DNA of 32,339 bases from Clostridia bacterium (GCA_017516765.1 JAFXBE010000096.1:1-32339); one strand, 5' to 3'; counted from the first letter of the stretch, positions 1-7,497 are shown. A program made the numbers and translations. The notes: a model not told the origin generated them from the letters alone.

Positions 1-33
1 GTTCATTTCTATAATTTTGAGCGTATTTCGCTC

Positions 34-73
34 AAAAACGGCCTTACTCCTATTGAAATCAGGAGCAAGGCCG
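34..73 (-). terminator. Rho-independent terminator downstream of the truncated nitroreductase
   Basis: On the minus strand CGGCCTT-x-CTCCT-type arms (47-51 with 61-65, and 39-45 with 67-73) form a 12-pair stem with one internal mismatch and a 9-base loop, followed at once by TTTTT. A second short perfect hairpin (15-23 with 29-37) lies just beyond. It would end transcription coming from the gene at 229-594. Confidence 0.75.
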
Positions 74-228
74 CGTAAACTGTTCTTATTCTACTTCAGG
101 TCTTTTCTTTTTTCTGTCTGACAATTGGGATACTGTCCAAATTTCTCTCAGCCGTTTTATGATGCCCCCGGCACATTCTGCTCAATAACGGAAATGATTT
201 TTCCTCACGCAGAAGGCCGGTTTGCAAA

Positions 229-594
229 TCAGTTTTGCTTGCCCTTGTGAATGCAGATGTTTACCTGCGTCTGCCGCTCGCCCACCGTGACTTCCATGGC
301 GGCTGAATAATCCTGCATGTAATAGGTGCGCCCGGCGTAGGAGATCTTTTTCTCGGTCAGAATGCACAGGCAGGCGGGAGCGGAGGCAAAGTTGGGCTTG
401 TTCAGCAGCGCGCCCAGCTGCTTGATCAAAGCGGGATCGTCCATGGCGATCACGCTGGTGGTCTGCTGGTTGCAGCCCGAGGGGGCAGCCAGAGTGGCTT
501 CCATGATCTTTTGCAGATCCTCCCGGGGCACGGGGGCGGGGTCATACATGCCGCGGTAGCTGCGGCGGGTAAAGATGCCGTCGAACAGTTCCAT
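229..594 (-). pseudogene. Nitroreductase family protein, C-terminally truncated
   Basis: Encodes about 121 residues starting MELFDGIFTRRSYRGM, the typical beginning of small FMN-dependent nitroreductases (oxidation of NAD(P)H to reduce nitro groups or quinones). The RRS motif that contacts the FMN phosphate and the segment APSGCNQQ are intact. Family members are about 165-190 residues. Here family-like sequence stops after DYSAAME, where a run of helices and the second half of the flavin site should follow, and 20 unrelated residues lead to a stop. The start is the ATG at 592-594, preceded by AAAGGAG on the minus strand. A promoter and a terminator bracket the remnant, so it is probably transcribed, but half the flavin fold is missing and I expect no activity. 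I found no remainder of the domain in 1-228. Confidence 0.75.
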
Positions 595-648
595 ACAGTC
601 ACTCCTTTGGTTTTTGCCGGATGGCAAACGCAACTTTCTGTTGCTTGT

Positions 649-675
649 ATCATAGCAGATTTGGCTGCCCGTCAA
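649..675 (-). promoter_or_regulatory. Candidate promoter of the truncated nitroreductase
   Basis: On the minus strand TTGACG (670-675) and TATGAT (649-654) lie 15 bases apart, shorter than the usual 17. It is 55 bases upstream of the start at 594. The elements are good but the spacing is poor. Confidence 0.45.
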
Positions 676-716
676 GGTTCTTGGCAGGGTATGCGCAGAA
701 CATCCCGCATAAATTG

Positions 717-767
717 TTTTGATAATTATCGAAATAGTATTGACAAAAATATTTTGATGTTTATACT
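717..767 (+). promoter_or_regulatory. Sigma-A promoter with palindromes for the ArsR-DUF2087 operon
   Basis: TTGACA (740-745), 16 bases, TATACT (762-767). Immediately upstream is GATAATTATC (721-730), a perfect palindrome extendable with one mismatch to 18 bases. AAAATATTTT (746-755) is a second palindrome inside the spacer. ArsR-family dimers bind AT-rich imperfect inverted repeats overlapping their own promoters, so these are candidate operators for the regulator at 1300-1863. Its binding there is inference. Confidence 0.7.
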
Positions 768-773
768 GAAGAT

Positions 774-809
774 GCAGCCCCGCAGGGCTGCAAAAAAGGA
801 CGGGGCTGC
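774..809 (+). promoter_or_regulatory. 5' leader with two mutually exclusive hairpins
   Basis: The leader between the promoter and the start at 935 is about 160 bases. GCAGCCC (774-780) can pair with GGGCTGC (785-791), which is followed by six A. Alternatively GCAGCCCCG (774-782) can pair with CGGGGCTGC (801-809). The two structures exclude each other. No U-tract follows, so a classical attenuator is not supported. I recognise no known riboswitch. Confidence 0.35.
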
Positions 810-934
810 TGCCGCGCCGACCAAAGCAACAGACAGCAGTCCCATCCCGGGGGAAACAGCAACGGGCAGACCCGCACCGTTTCTGCTCCCATTGTAGCAC
901 ACAGCGGGTGGAAAAACAAATGGGAGGAATCACT

Positions 935-1303
935 ATGGACAGAACCACTCAACACTATCTGGCTGCGCTGGACAGGGCGAAGCTGGATGCCGAAAGCAGG
1001 ATCGCCCATCTGGAGGCAGAGGGGCGGCAGGACGAGGCCGATCTGGAAAAGATCCGGCGCAATGTGCTGGCGCATTTTGCCAAGCTGGCGCAGCAGGATG
1101 CCCTCAAGGGGCAAAAGGACGGGGCGGCAGGCTTCGCCCATGTGCATGCGCCCCGTTTTGAAGAAATGGCAGAGCCGTGGCGGCAGCGGCAGCAGAAGGC
1201 CGCTGCCCATGGCGATGTGGTGGCGCAGACCATCGAAGAGACCAAGCTGAAAACGCTCCGGCAGATCTGGACGCTCTATCAGCAGACGGAGGTAAGAGAA
1301 TGA
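935..1303 (+). CDS. Hypothetical helical protein encoded with an ArsR-DUF2087 regulator
   Basis: A 122-residue soluble protein rich in Ala, Glu, Lys, Arg and Gln and predicted by eye to be almost all helix, with heptad-like stretches at about residues 1-60. It has no signal peptide, no membrane segment and no cysteines. The start at 935 is chosen because GGGAGGA (922-928) lies just before it; an ATG 9 codons earlier has no ribosome site. Its stop overlaps the ATG of the next gene by four bases (ATGA), so the two are translationally coupled and it probably works with that regulator. I do not recognise the family. Confidence 0.75.
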   Translation: MDRTTQHYLAALDRAKLDAESRIAHLEAEGRQDEADLEKIRRNVLAHFAKLAQQDALKGQKDGAAGFAHVHAPRFEEMAEPWRQRQQKAAAHGDVVAQTIEETKLKTLRQIWTLYQQTEVRE

Positions 1304-1863
1304 ACGAGATCCAAACGGTGCAGCTGTTCAAATGTCTGGCAGATGCCACAAGGCTGCAGCTGCTCAGCGCGCTGGGGGACGGCCCCAAGTATGTGGAGCT
1401 GCTCAGCCAGCTGTTGGACCGCAGCCCCTCCACCGTCTCCTTCCACCTGAAAAAGCTGGAGGAAGCCGGGCTGGTGGAGGCAAAGAAGGAGCAGTACTAT
1501 ACCATGTACCGGCTTAACCGCAGCCTGCTGGACGCGCCCATCGGCAGGCTGGTGCTGGGGGACCCCAAAAAGCTGGATGCGCAGGCGGTGAAGGAGCAGC
1601 AGTACCGGGAAAGCGTACTGAAGAACCTGTTCGAGTACGGCAAGCTGAAAAACATCCCCGTGCAGCGCAAGAAGCGGCGCATCGTGCTGGAAAAGCTGGC
1701 AGAGAGCTTCGAAAAAGGCGTGCGCTACCCGGAAAAGCAGGTCAACCTGATCCTTGCCGATTTCCACGACGATTTCTGCACCCTGCGCCGGGAAATGGTC
1801 GCCGAGGGCATCATGGCGCGGGAAAAGGGCGAATACTGGCTGCGGGAGGATACGGACGCCTGA
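1300..1863 (+). CDS. ArsR-family transcriptional regulator with C-terminal DUF2087 domain
   Basis: 187 residues in two domains. Residues 1-80 are an ArsR-type winged helix: LFKCLADATRLQLLSAL is the usual first helix pair and SPSTVSFHLKKLEEAGLV the recognition helix and wing entry. Residues about 118-185 match DUF2087: the segment begins IPVQRKKRRIVLEKLAESF and ends with a second winged-helix-like motif (LRREMVAEGIMARE). The cysteine pairs of metal-sensing ArsR proteins are absent, so the effector is unlikely to be arsenic or zinc. Proteins of this layout are usually read as repressors, and the palindromes at 721-755 suggest control of its own operon. Confidence 0.88.
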   Translation: MNEIQTVQLFKCLADATRLQLLSALGDGPKYVELLSQLLDRSPSTVSFHLKKLEEAGLVEAKKEQYYTMYRLNRSLLDAPIGRLVLGDPKKLDAQAVKEQQYRESVLKNLFEYGKLKNIPVQRKKRRIVLEKLAESFEKGVRYPEKQVNLILADFHDDFCTLRREMVAEGIMAREKGEYWLREDTDA

Positions 1864-1910
1864 CCGGGTGACATTTCGGCCCTCTCCGGGCGGTATTGGG
1901 CGGGAAGGGA

Positions 1911-1939
1911 TTGCGCACGATCCGTTTTGCCTGTATGGT
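1911..1939 (+). promoter_or_regulatory. Candidate promoter of the zinc-ribbon pair
   Basis: TTGCGC (1911-1916), 17 bases, TATGGT (1934-1939), about 48 bases upstream of the start at 1987. The match is fair. Read-through from the regulator operon is also possible, since no terminator is visible between 1864 and 1910. Confidence 0.4.
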
Positions 1940-1986
1940 AAGGCTACAGCAAAGCGGCAGCACCGCTGCCCGGAAGGAGGCCCCTT

Positions 1987-2214
1987 ATGAACTGTCCCTG
2001 GTGCGAAAAAGAGATGCAGGCAGGCGATGTCCTGTGCGACGGCCGCAGCGGCGTGCGCTTTCAGCCCGAAGGCAAAAAGCTGACCTTTATGGATTCCCTC
2101 AGCGGCATCGGTGTTGTTACCGCCGCCCATATGAAATGGGTAAGAGCCCAAATCCCCGCCCATTACTGCGACCGCTGTGGCAAGATGGTCATCGAGACCA
2201 AGGTGAGCAAGTAA
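1987..2214 (+). CDS. Small zinc-ribbon protein (DUF6487/PF20097-like)
   Basis: 75 residues. CPWC at residues 3-6 and CDRC at 61-64 form two CxxC knuckles, the pattern of a structural zinc ribbon. Between them lie a short variable loop and the block LTFMDSLSGIGVV, shared with the next gene. AAGGAGG (1974-1980) precedes the ATG. There is no transmembrane segment. Such stand-alone ribbons are common in Clostridia, often encoded in pairs, and their function is unknown. Nucleic-acid or protein contact is the usual guess. Confidence 0.8.
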   Translation: MNCPWCEKEMQAGDVLCDGRSGVRFQPEGKKLTFMDSLSGIGVVTAAHMKWVRAQIPAHYCDRCGKMVIETKVSK

Positions 2215-2241
2215 GCAGCATTGCCAAAGGAGTAAAAAACC

Positions 2242-2466
2242 ATGAAGTGTCCTTATTGCGACCGTGATATGACCTCCGGAATCCTCAGCACCCACCAGGC
2301 TAAACCCTGTTTTGTGGAGGACGGCCGAAGGCTCACCTTCGGCGAATCCATCAGCGGCGTGGGCATGCTGACCGCCACCACATCCAACGGCATCGTGAAC
2401 AGCACGCCCGCTTACTATTGCCCCGCCTGCCGGAAAATGATCATTGATACCGGGGTAGAAAAATAA
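2242..2466 (+). CDS. Small zinc-ribbon protein, tandem paralogue of the preceding gene
   Basis: 74 residues with CPYC at 3-6 and CPAC at 60-63. The central block LTFGESISGVGML aligns with that of its neighbour, and the C-termini (KMIIDTGVEK against KMVIETKVSK) match too. This points to local duplication. AAAGGAG lies nine bases before the ATG. The gap to the upstream gene is 27 bases and a strong terminator follows, so the two form one transcript. Confidence 0.8.
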   Translation: MKCPYCDRDMTSGILSTHQAKPCFVEDGRRLTFGESISGVGMLTATTSNGIVNSTPAYYCPACRKMIIDTGVEK

Positions 2467-2487
2467 GGAACCGGGCGTTCCCGCAGC

Positions 2488-2527
2488 AAAGGCTCCCTTG
2501 TCAGCATGGCTGAAGAGGGTGCCTTTT
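2488..2527 (+). terminator. Rho-independent terminator after the zinc-ribbon pair
   Basis: AAAGGC (2488-2493) pairs with GCCTTT (2521-2526), CCCT with AGGG and CAGC with GCTG, forming an interrupted stem with a 3-base loop and ending in TTTT. Confidence 0.8.
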
Positions 2528-2571
2528 CGGTTGTGGGTACAAGCCTCTCATTATCCTCTTTCCTTAACAAA

Positions 2572-2603
2572 AACCGGGGCCCGCATACCGCGGATCCCCG
2601 GTT
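2572..2603. terminator. Bidirectional terminator between convergent genes
   Basis: AACCGGGG (2572-2579) pairs with CCCCGGTT (2596-2603) around a 16-base loop. On the minus strand TTTGTT follows, and on the plus strand CTTCATTTT follows. It separates the zinc-ribbon genes from the convergent small membrane protein gene. Confidence 0.6.
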
Positions 2604-2622
2604 CTTCATTTTGGCAAAACCA

Positions 2623-2811
2623 TTACTTTCCTGTAAACAGCAGCACCAGTGAGATCACTGCCACCGCAGCGAGGGTAATCACCATCATCAGGCTGGGCTT
2701 GGCCTTCTGCCGTCCGAAGGGATCGGTCTGCGTACCCTCGGGGTAAACAGCGTTGTACGAATGACGGGTGTTGTCGCCGCTGACAAGCATGCTCTCAAAC
2801 GGGGTGATCAT
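2623..2811 (-). CDS. Small tail-anchored membrane protein, hypothetical
   Basis: 62 residues. Residues 1-40 are hydrophilic (MITPFESMLVSGDNTR...), and a single hydrophobic helix at about 41-60 (LMMVITLAAVAVISLVLLF) ends almost at the C-terminus. The start at 2811 is preceded by GGAGGG on the minus strand, and a promoter lies just upstream. The open frame extends further upstream without a ribosome site, so the short form is preferred. It is monocistronic with its own terminator. I do not recognise the family. Confidence 0.7.
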   Translation of the reverse strand: MITPFESMLVSGDNTRHSYNAVYPEGTQTDPFGRQKAKPSLMMVITLAAVAVISLVLLFTGK

Positions 2812-2853
2812 GGTGTTTCCCTCCTGCAAAGTTCTTTTTGGTGTACTCAAAGT

Positions 2854-2882
2854 ACCATACAGCGCCCGAAGATACAATACAA
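2854..2882 (-). promoter_or_regulatory. Candidate promoter of the small membrane protein
   Basis: On the minus strand TTGTAT (2877-2882), 17 bases, TATGGT (2854-2859), 43 bases before the start. The -10 hexamer is the same as in the candidate promoter at 1911-1939. Confidence 0.45.
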
Positions 2883-2953
2883 CCTGTATCCAATTGTCAG
2901 CTGGGCTGTCCCAAACCCCCGTTCCGGCTCCGCAGTCCTCACAGAACAGAAAA

Positions 2954-3044
2954 CCCGCCCCTGCGCCCGCAAGGCGGGAGCAGAGGCGGGATTCCCAAGG
3001 GGTAATGCTCCTTGGGCGGGTTTCCAAAGGGCAGAGCCCTTTGG
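2954..3044. repeat. Cluster of nested palindromes downstream of queA
   Basis: Three inverted repeats are stacked here: CCCGCC (2954-2959) with GGCGGG (2985-2990) enclosing a CCCGC/GCGGG hairpin; CCCAAGG (2994-3000) with CCTTGGG (3010-3016); and CCAAAGGGC (3024-3032) with GCCCTTTGG (3036-3044), a perfect 9-pair stem with a 3-base loop. The last stem begins 7 bases beyond the queA stop and may stabilise or end its mRNA, though no clear T-run follows. Confidence 0.65.
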
Positions 3045-3051
3045 GCGTTTC

Positions 3052-4086
3052 TTACAGGATCAGCATGGCATCGCCGAAGGAGAAGAAACGGTACTTTTCT
3101 TCCACGGCAATGTTGTATACCCGCAGGGCTTCCTCCCGCCCCATCAGGGCGGAGATGAGCATCAGCAGCGTGCTCTGGGGCAGGTGGAAGTTGGTGATCA
3201 GCGCATCGGTGGCGCGGAAGCGGTATCCGGGGGTGATGAAGATGTCCGTATCCCCGCTGCCTGCCCGGACGATGTTGTCCTCGCCGGACGCGCTTTCCAG
3301 GGTACGTACGCTGGTGGTGCCCACACAGATGCACCGCCCGCCGGCTGCGCGCACGGCATTGATGCGGTCGGCGGCCTCGGGGGTCACTTCAAAATGCTCC
3401 ACATGCATGTGGTGATTGGACAGATCCTCTTCCTTTACGGGACGGAAGGTACCCAGCCCCACGTGGAGCAGCACCGGCTGCACCGGTACGCCCATGTCGG
3501 CGATCTTTCCCAGCAGCTCCGGGGTAAAGTGCAGACCGGCGGTGGGGGCGGCTGCACTGCCCTCCTGCTTGGCATACACGGTCTGGTAGCGGCTCCTGTC
3601 CTCCAGCTTTTCGTGAATGTAGGGGGGCAACGGCATCTGTCCCAGCCGATCCAGCAGCTCTTCAAACACACCGTTGTAGTGGAAGCGTACCTGCCGCCCA
3701 CCATCTTCGGTGTTGGCAACGATCTCTGCCCGCAGCAGCCCGCCCCCGAAGGTGCAGAAGGTGCCGGGTTTCAGTCTGCGCCCGGGGCGCACAAGGGTCT
3801 CCCACAGATCCTTCTCCAGCCGCTTCAAAAGCAGGATCTCCACCGGTACGCCGGTATCCTCCTTTTCGCCCAGCAGCCGGGCGGGGATCACCTTGGTCTC
3901 GTTCACCACCAGAATGTCCTGGGGGGTCAGGAACCGGGGCAGGTCGTAGAAATGCAGGTGCTGAATGCTCCTGTCCTTGCGGTCGTACACCAGCAGCCGG
4001 CTGTGATCCCGGGGCTCCACGGGGGTCTGGGCAATGCGTTCCTCGGGCAGGTTGTAGTCAAAATCGGAGGTCTTCAGGGTGTTCAA
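3052..4086 (-). CDS. queA: S-adenosylmethionine:tRNA ribosyltransferase-isomerase QueA
   Basis: A 344-residue, full-length QueA. It transfers and isomerises the ribosyl part of AdoMet onto preQ1-modified tRNA to make epoxyqueuosine at the wobble base. Family landmarks are present: [13 protein letters not shown] at the N-terminus, [27 protein letters not shown] in the middle, and the C-terminal block FITPGYRF...[13 protein letters not shown]. The start is TTG at 4086 (MNTLK), with GGAG eight bases upstream. The TTG overlaps the TGA of the upstream TfoX-like gene by four bases, indicating translational coupling. No other queuosine gene lies nearby, which is common where preQ1 is salvaged or made elsewhere. 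Confidence 0.96.
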   Translation of the reverse strand: MNTLKTSDFDYNLPEERIAQTPVEPRDHSRLLVYDRKDRSIQHLHFYDLPRFLTPQDILVVNETKVIPARLLGEKEDTGVPVEILLLKRLEKDLWETLVRPGRRLKPGTFCTFGGGLLRAEIVANTEDGGRQVRFHYNGVFEELLDRLGQMPLPPYIHEKLEDRSRYQTVYAKQEGSAAAPTAGLHFTPELLGKIADMGVPVQPVLLHVGLGTFRPVKEEDLSNHHMHVEHFEVTPEAADRINAVRAAGGRCICVGTTSVRTLESASGEDNIVRAGSGDTDIFITPGYRFRATDALITNFHLPQSTLLMLISALMGREEALRVYNIAVEEKYRFFSFGDAMLIL

Positions 4087-4412
4087 GGGCGTTTCTCCTT
4101 TGGTTTCTTTGGTTTGGGCGGGGGCAGCTGGGGCAGCATTGCTTCCACCATGCGGCAGAAGGCTTCCCGGTCATCCAGCAAAGTGCATTCCAGCATGGGC
4201 TTCCCGCCGGGGTAGGGCAGCAGCAGCTCTGCATCGGGCATGGCGGCCCGGGCAGCAGGCACGTTCTTGATCAGCATGCCCGCTTCGTAGATGCCGCCGA
4301 AAATACGGTCTTGGCAATAGAATACATATCCGCCCATCATGGCGCGGCTGCGCACGCCGGGCAGGCTTGCCAGCTGGTCGTGCACATAGGCGGCAAGGTC
4401 TTTGGCAGACAT
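4083..4412 (-). CDS. TfoX N-terminal domain protein
   Basis: 109 residues matching the TfoX/Sxy N-terminal domain: [18 protein letters not shown] and a Lys/Pro-rich tail ([13 protein letters not shown]). The C-terminal helix-hairpin-helix half found in proteobacterial Sxy/TfoX competence regulators is absent, as is usual for Clostridia. Its role is unknown, and a competence function should not be assumed. The ATG at 4412 has AGGAG upstream. It lies 10 bases after the acetyltransferase stop and overlaps queA by four bases. Confidence 0.85.
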   Translation of the reverse strand: MSAKDLAAYVHDQLASLPGVRSRAMMGGYVFYCQDRIFGGIYEAGMLIKNVPAARAAMPDAELLLPYPGGKPMLECTLLDDREAFCRMVEAMLPQLPPPKPKKPKEKRP

Positions 4413-4422
4413 GGCTTTCTCC

Positions 4423-4971
4423 TTACAGGGGCAGCACCATCAGGTACTCGTTGAGCAGCGTGCCGTCCTCGAGGCGGATGCCGTTGGGGCGGTAGCCCAC
4501 GATGCGGAAGCCCATCTTCTCATACAGGGCGCGGGCGCGGCTGTTGCCCTCGATAAACTCCAGCTCCATCTGGGTAACGCCGGGCTGCTTTTTGGCAACA
4601 TCGATCATGGCGCGGAACATTTCCGAACCGATGCCCAGATTCCAGAATTTCTTCGTCAGCCCGATGGCAACGGTGCAGCGGTGGCGGGTCTTTACCTTGT
4701 TGTGGAAAGACAGGTGGCAGTTGCCAGCCAGCTCGCCGTCCACCTCGCACCAGATCATCATGTCGTAGGGAGATTGGGCGACGCGCTCAAAGAAAGCAGC
4801 CTCCTGCTCGGGGGTCATGGTCACTTCCTCGGGCACACGGAGAATAAAGTCGGTCTCTCCGGCGGTCTGGCGCAGCCATTCCACTGCGGGAGCGGCATCG
4901 GCTGCGGTTGCGGGGCGCAGAATGGCGGTGCGGCCATCCTTCAGGGTGATGGTTTTGGTTTCAAAGATCAT
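4423..4971 (-). CDS. GNAT family N-acetyltransferase
   Basis: 182 residues. The GNAT fold shows in the first strand TAILRPATAADA, the strand-4 region RHRCTVAIGLTKKFWNLGIGSEMF carrying the acetyl-CoA pyrophosphate loop (a slightly altered Q/RxxGxG/A), and the C-terminal NSRARALYEKMGFRIVG typical of RimJ/RimL-like enzymes. It transfers an acetyl group from acetyl-CoA to an amine; the substrate is unknown. The start is the ATG at 4971, with GGAG on the minus strand; the frame runs further upstream without a ribosome site. Downstream spacing to the TfoX gene is 10 bases. Confidence 0.88.
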   Translation of the reverse strand: MIFETKTITLKDGRTAILRPATAADAAPAVEWLRQTAGETDFILRVPEEVTMTPEQEAAFFERVAQSPYDMMIWCEVDGELAGNCHLSFHNKVKTRHRCTVAIGLTKKFWNLGIGSEMFRAMIDVAKKQPGVTQMELEFIEGNSRARALYEKMGFRIVGYRPNGIRLEDGTLLNEYLMVLPL

Positions 4972-5005
4972 CAATATCGCTCCTTTTCTGTCATTGTCAG
5001 CATGG

Positions 5006-5803
5006 TCACGGCTTGCGTGCCAGCTGCAGGTCGATGGTATCGTAGAGGGTGAACAGCCCGCCGTGGCGGTTGATGGCGGCTTCAATGCCGCCGAAAAACC
5101 GGTTGCGGGTGTCCTCGTCAATGGCGATGTGGTCGGAATAGGTGCCCAGCAGCCGGATATATTCGGCTGCGGTAAAGGTGCGGGTGCGGTAGAACATGGC
5201 CCAGCGGATATCGGTAAAGCCGTACTTCGCGGCGATCTCTGCCCGGCTGCGGGCGGCTTCCTCGCTGTAGGGGGTGGGTTTTCCGATACTGCGCTTGTGG
5301 TAGGCGTTGTAGTATTCGCCGTACAGCCGGTCGATTTCCTCCGTCAGCTCCGGTCTGCCCTTGTCCGGGTGGGGATGGTTGGCGAACCGGGCGAATGCGC
5401 CCCCGCTTTTGAGAATGCGGAACACCTTTTGGTAGCCCTCCTCCTCCGGCACCCAGTGGAAAGCGGAGGCGGAGTAGACCAGATCGAAGCTGCTTTCCGG
5501 CAGGTCAACGTCCTCAAATTTCCCGTTGATCACGGAAAACCCGGGATAAGCGGCAAACTTGTCTTTGCACAGCGCACAAAAGTTTTCCCCCGGCTCCACG
5601 GCGGTCACGGTGCAGCCGGTATCCAGCACCGGCTTTGTCGCCTGCCCGCCGCCGATGCCCACCTCGATGGCATGGCTGCTTTCGTTCAGCGGACAGTAGG
5701 CAAAGAGGGAATCGTACAGCTCCGCCACATAGCCGGGGCGCAGCTTTTCGTAGGTGGATGCCACGGTATCGAATGTCCAGCCAAGGCCTTGGATCACCGG
5801 CAT
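5006..5803 (-). CDS. Class I SAM-dependent methyltransferase
   Basis: 265 residues. The N-terminal block FDTVASTYEKLRPGYVAELYD is typical of small-molecule methyltransferases of the UbiE/Methyltransf_11 type. Motif I is EVGIGGGQATKPVL (AdoMet-binding glycine loop), motif II VTAVEPGE, and the acidic loop with motif IV is FEDVDLPESSFDLVYSASAFHWV. The substrate cannot be told. The ATG at 5803 is preceded by GGAGG. It lies 22 bases after the GNAT stop at 5826 and 34 bases before the next GNAT gene, so it probably shares their transcript. Confidence 0.9.
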   Translation of the reverse strand: MPVIQGLGWTFDTVASTYEKLRPGYVAELYDSLFAYCPLNESSHAIEVGIGGGQATKPVLDTGCTVTAVEPGENFCALCKDKFAAYPGFSVINGKFEDVDLPESSFDLVYSASAFHWVPEEEGYQKVFRILKSGGAFARFANHPHPDKGRPELTEEIDRLYGEYYNAYHKRSIGKPTPYSEEAARSRAEIAAKYGFTDIRWAMFYRTRTFTAAEYIRLLGTYSDHIAIDEDTRNRFFGGIEAAINRHGGLFTLYDTIDLQLARKP

Positions 5804-5825
5804 GGGGGGAGCCTCCTTTCGGGGA

Positions 5826-6356
5826 TCAGTCCGTCAGTTTTTTGGAAAGGAACAGCACCAGATCGTCATCCACGGTGCAGGTGGTTTCGTACTGCACGCA
5901 CTGGCGGTTCTGATACCACACGCCGGATCCGTCGGGGATGTAGCCCCGCTTTGCGTAGATCCGCTGGGCTGCGCCGTATTCCCGGCACAGACCCACGCCA
6001 AGGGTGACGGTATCGCTGCGCTGTGCGGCAAGCTGCTCGGCGGTGTTCATCAGCCGGTTGCCGATGCCCTTGCGCTGGTGCTTCTGCAGCACGCCGAAAT
6101 CTACGATCACGGGAATGCCCTGCCCTTTGAAGGGGCCTTCCTGCGCATCAAAGTACAGGTACAGGTTCCCGGCAGGCCGCCCCTCGTACTCGGCTGTCAG
6201 AGCAACGCATTTGCCCTCGGCGGCCTCGCGCATCCGCATGTGATAGTAGTCAATATCCGGATGCCAGCCCTGCGCAGTGTATTCGTCGTTGAGGATCTGG
6301 GCATCCGCCGGTTCCATGTCACGGATGCGCAGGTTTTCGTCTTGGTAATAGGTCAT
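5826..6356 (-). CDS. GNAT family N-acetyltransferase
   Basis: 176 residues. The strand-4/helix-3 segment VIVDFGVLQKHQRKGIGNRLMNTAE holds the acetyl-CoA loop QRKGIG, a near-perfect Q/RxxGxG/A motif, and the C-terminal AAQRIYAKRGYIPDGSGVWY is the usual last part of the fold. The start at 6356 has AGGAG upstream on the minus strand; longer forms have no ribosome site. The acceptor is unknown. It shares the run of short-gap minus-strand genes down to queA and is unrelated in sequence to the acetyltransferase at 4423-4971 beyond the fold. Confidence 0.88.
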   Translation of the reverse strand: MTYYQDENLRIRDMEPADAQILNDEYTAQGWHPDIDYYHMRMREAAEGKCVALTAEYEGRPAGNLYLYFDAQEGPFKGQGIPVIVDFGVLQKHQRKGIGNRLMNTAEQLAAQRSDTVTLGVGLCREYGAAQRIYAKRGYIPDGSGVWYQNRQCVQYETTCTVDDDLVLFLSKKLTD

Positions 6357-6419
6357 TTTGGTTCTCCTTTGTGGTTGGGTGGTTGTTGATGTGGGGGAGT
6401 GAGTCTTACCCGGGCAGCC

Positions 6420-6460
6420 GGCTCCCTCGCTTTGCGAAGGAGCCTTTGGGGGCGAACCCC
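6420..6460. repeat. Intergenic palindrome between ruvB and the GNAT gene
   Basis: GGCTCCCTCGC (6420-6430) pairs with GCGAAGGAGCC (6434-6444), one mismatch and a 3-base loop, followed by GGGG (6449-6452) with CCCC (6457-6460). It starts next to the ruvB stop. There is no T-run, so it is called a repeat rather than a terminator. The rest of 6357-6465 shows nothing else. Confidence 0.55.
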
Positions 6461-6465
6461 GCACT

Positions 6466-7497
6466 TTAAAACTCCATCCGCTGCTGCTCGGCTCCGCCTG
6501 CCCCCTGCAGGGGCTTCCTGCCCATGTGCTCATAGGCGGCAGGGGTCACCACACGCCCCCGGGGCGTTCTCATCAAAAAGCCCAGCTGCATCAGATAGGG
6601 CTCGTATACATCCTCGATGGTGCGGGCATCCTCGCCGGTCATGGCTGCCAAGGTCTCCAGCCCCACAGGGCCGCCTGCGAATTTGTCCATGGTGGCGGTC
6701 AGCATCAGCCGATCCAGCTTGTCCAGCCCCAGCTCGTCCACGCCCTGCATGTCCAGCGCACGCTCTGCGATCTCTTTGGTGATCACGCCGCCGCCGTGCA
6801 CCTGAGCATAGTCCCGCACCCGGCGCAGCATCCGGTTGGCGATACGGGGCGTGCCCCGGCTGCGGCGGGCGATCTCCAGAATGCCGTCCTCCTCCGCTTC
6901 CACCTTCAGGATCCCGGCGGATCGGCGCACGATGGCGCTCAGCTCGGCGGGATTGTACATCTCCAGCCGGAACAGGATGCCGAAACGGTCCCGCAGGGGT
7001 GCGGACAGCAGACCGGCGCGGGTGGTGGCGCCCACAAGGGTAAAATGGGGCAGGTCGATGCGTACCGACCGGGCGGTGGGGCCTTTGCCGATCATAATAT
7101 CCAGGGCATAGTCCTCCATGGCGGGGTAGAGCACCTCTTCCACAGAGCGGCTCAGCCGATGGATCTCGTCGATAAACAGCACATCCCCGTCGGAAAGGTT
7201 GGTCAGAATGCTGGCAAGGTCGCCGGGGCGTTCGATGGCGGGGCCGCTGGTAATGCGGATGTTCTGCCCCATCTCGGCGGCGATGATGCCCGCCAGCGTG
7301 GTCTTGCCCAGACCGGGCGGGCCGTACAGCAGCAGGTGATCCAGCGATTCATGCCGCTCCAGCGCAGCCCGGATGGAGATATTCAGGTTTTCCTTCACAC
7401 TTTCCTGTCCCACATATTCCCGCAGGCTTTTGGGGCGCAGGCTGATCTCTTCGTCCCCCTCGCGGAAGCCGGTGGAAACAAAGCGTTCGTCTTGCAT
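6466..7497 (-). CDS. ruvB: Holliday junction branch migration DNA helicase RuvB
   Basis: A 343-residue, full-length RuvB, the AAA+ motor that drives branch migration of Holliday junctions with RuvA. Visible: [13 protein letters not shown] at the N-terminus, Walker A GPPGLGKT at residues 59-66, Walker [10 protein letters not shown], sensor 1 VGATTRAG, the arginine-finger region LRDRFG, and the C-terminal winged-helix with [16 protein letters not shown] precedes the ATG. It is the last gene of ruvC-ruvA-ruvB, 15 bases after ruvA. Confidence 0.98.
   Translation of the reverse strand: MQDERFVSTGFREGDEEISLRPKSLREYVGQESVKENLNISIRAALERHESLDHLLLYGPPGLGKTTLAGIIAAEMGQNIRITSGPAIERPGDLASILTNLSDGDVLFIDEIHRLSRSVEEVLYPAMEDYALDIMIGKGPTARSVRIDLPHFTLVGATTRAGLLSAPLRDRFGILFRLEMYNPAELSAIVRRSAGILKVEAEEDGILEIARRSRGTPRIANRMLRRVRDYAQVHGGGVITKEIAERALDMQGVDELGLDKLDRLMLTATMDKFAGGPVGLETLAAMTGEDARTIEDVYEPYLMQLGFLMRTPRGRVVTPAAYEHMGRKPLQGAGGAEQQRMEF

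Noticed and set aside
1..228. Insertion-sequence remnant next to the truncated nitroreductase
   Set aside because: Short open stretches on the minus strand have no recognisable transposase motif, and the hairpins at 15-73 read as a terminator rather than as element ends.
2761..4215. A 484-codon plus-strand frame opposite queA
   Set aside because: Shadow of queA; the minus strand encodes full-length QueA with conserved motifs.
4083..4412. Competence regulator Sxy/TfoX
   Set aside because: Only the N-terminal domain is present and no competence genes are near, so the name would overstate what is known.
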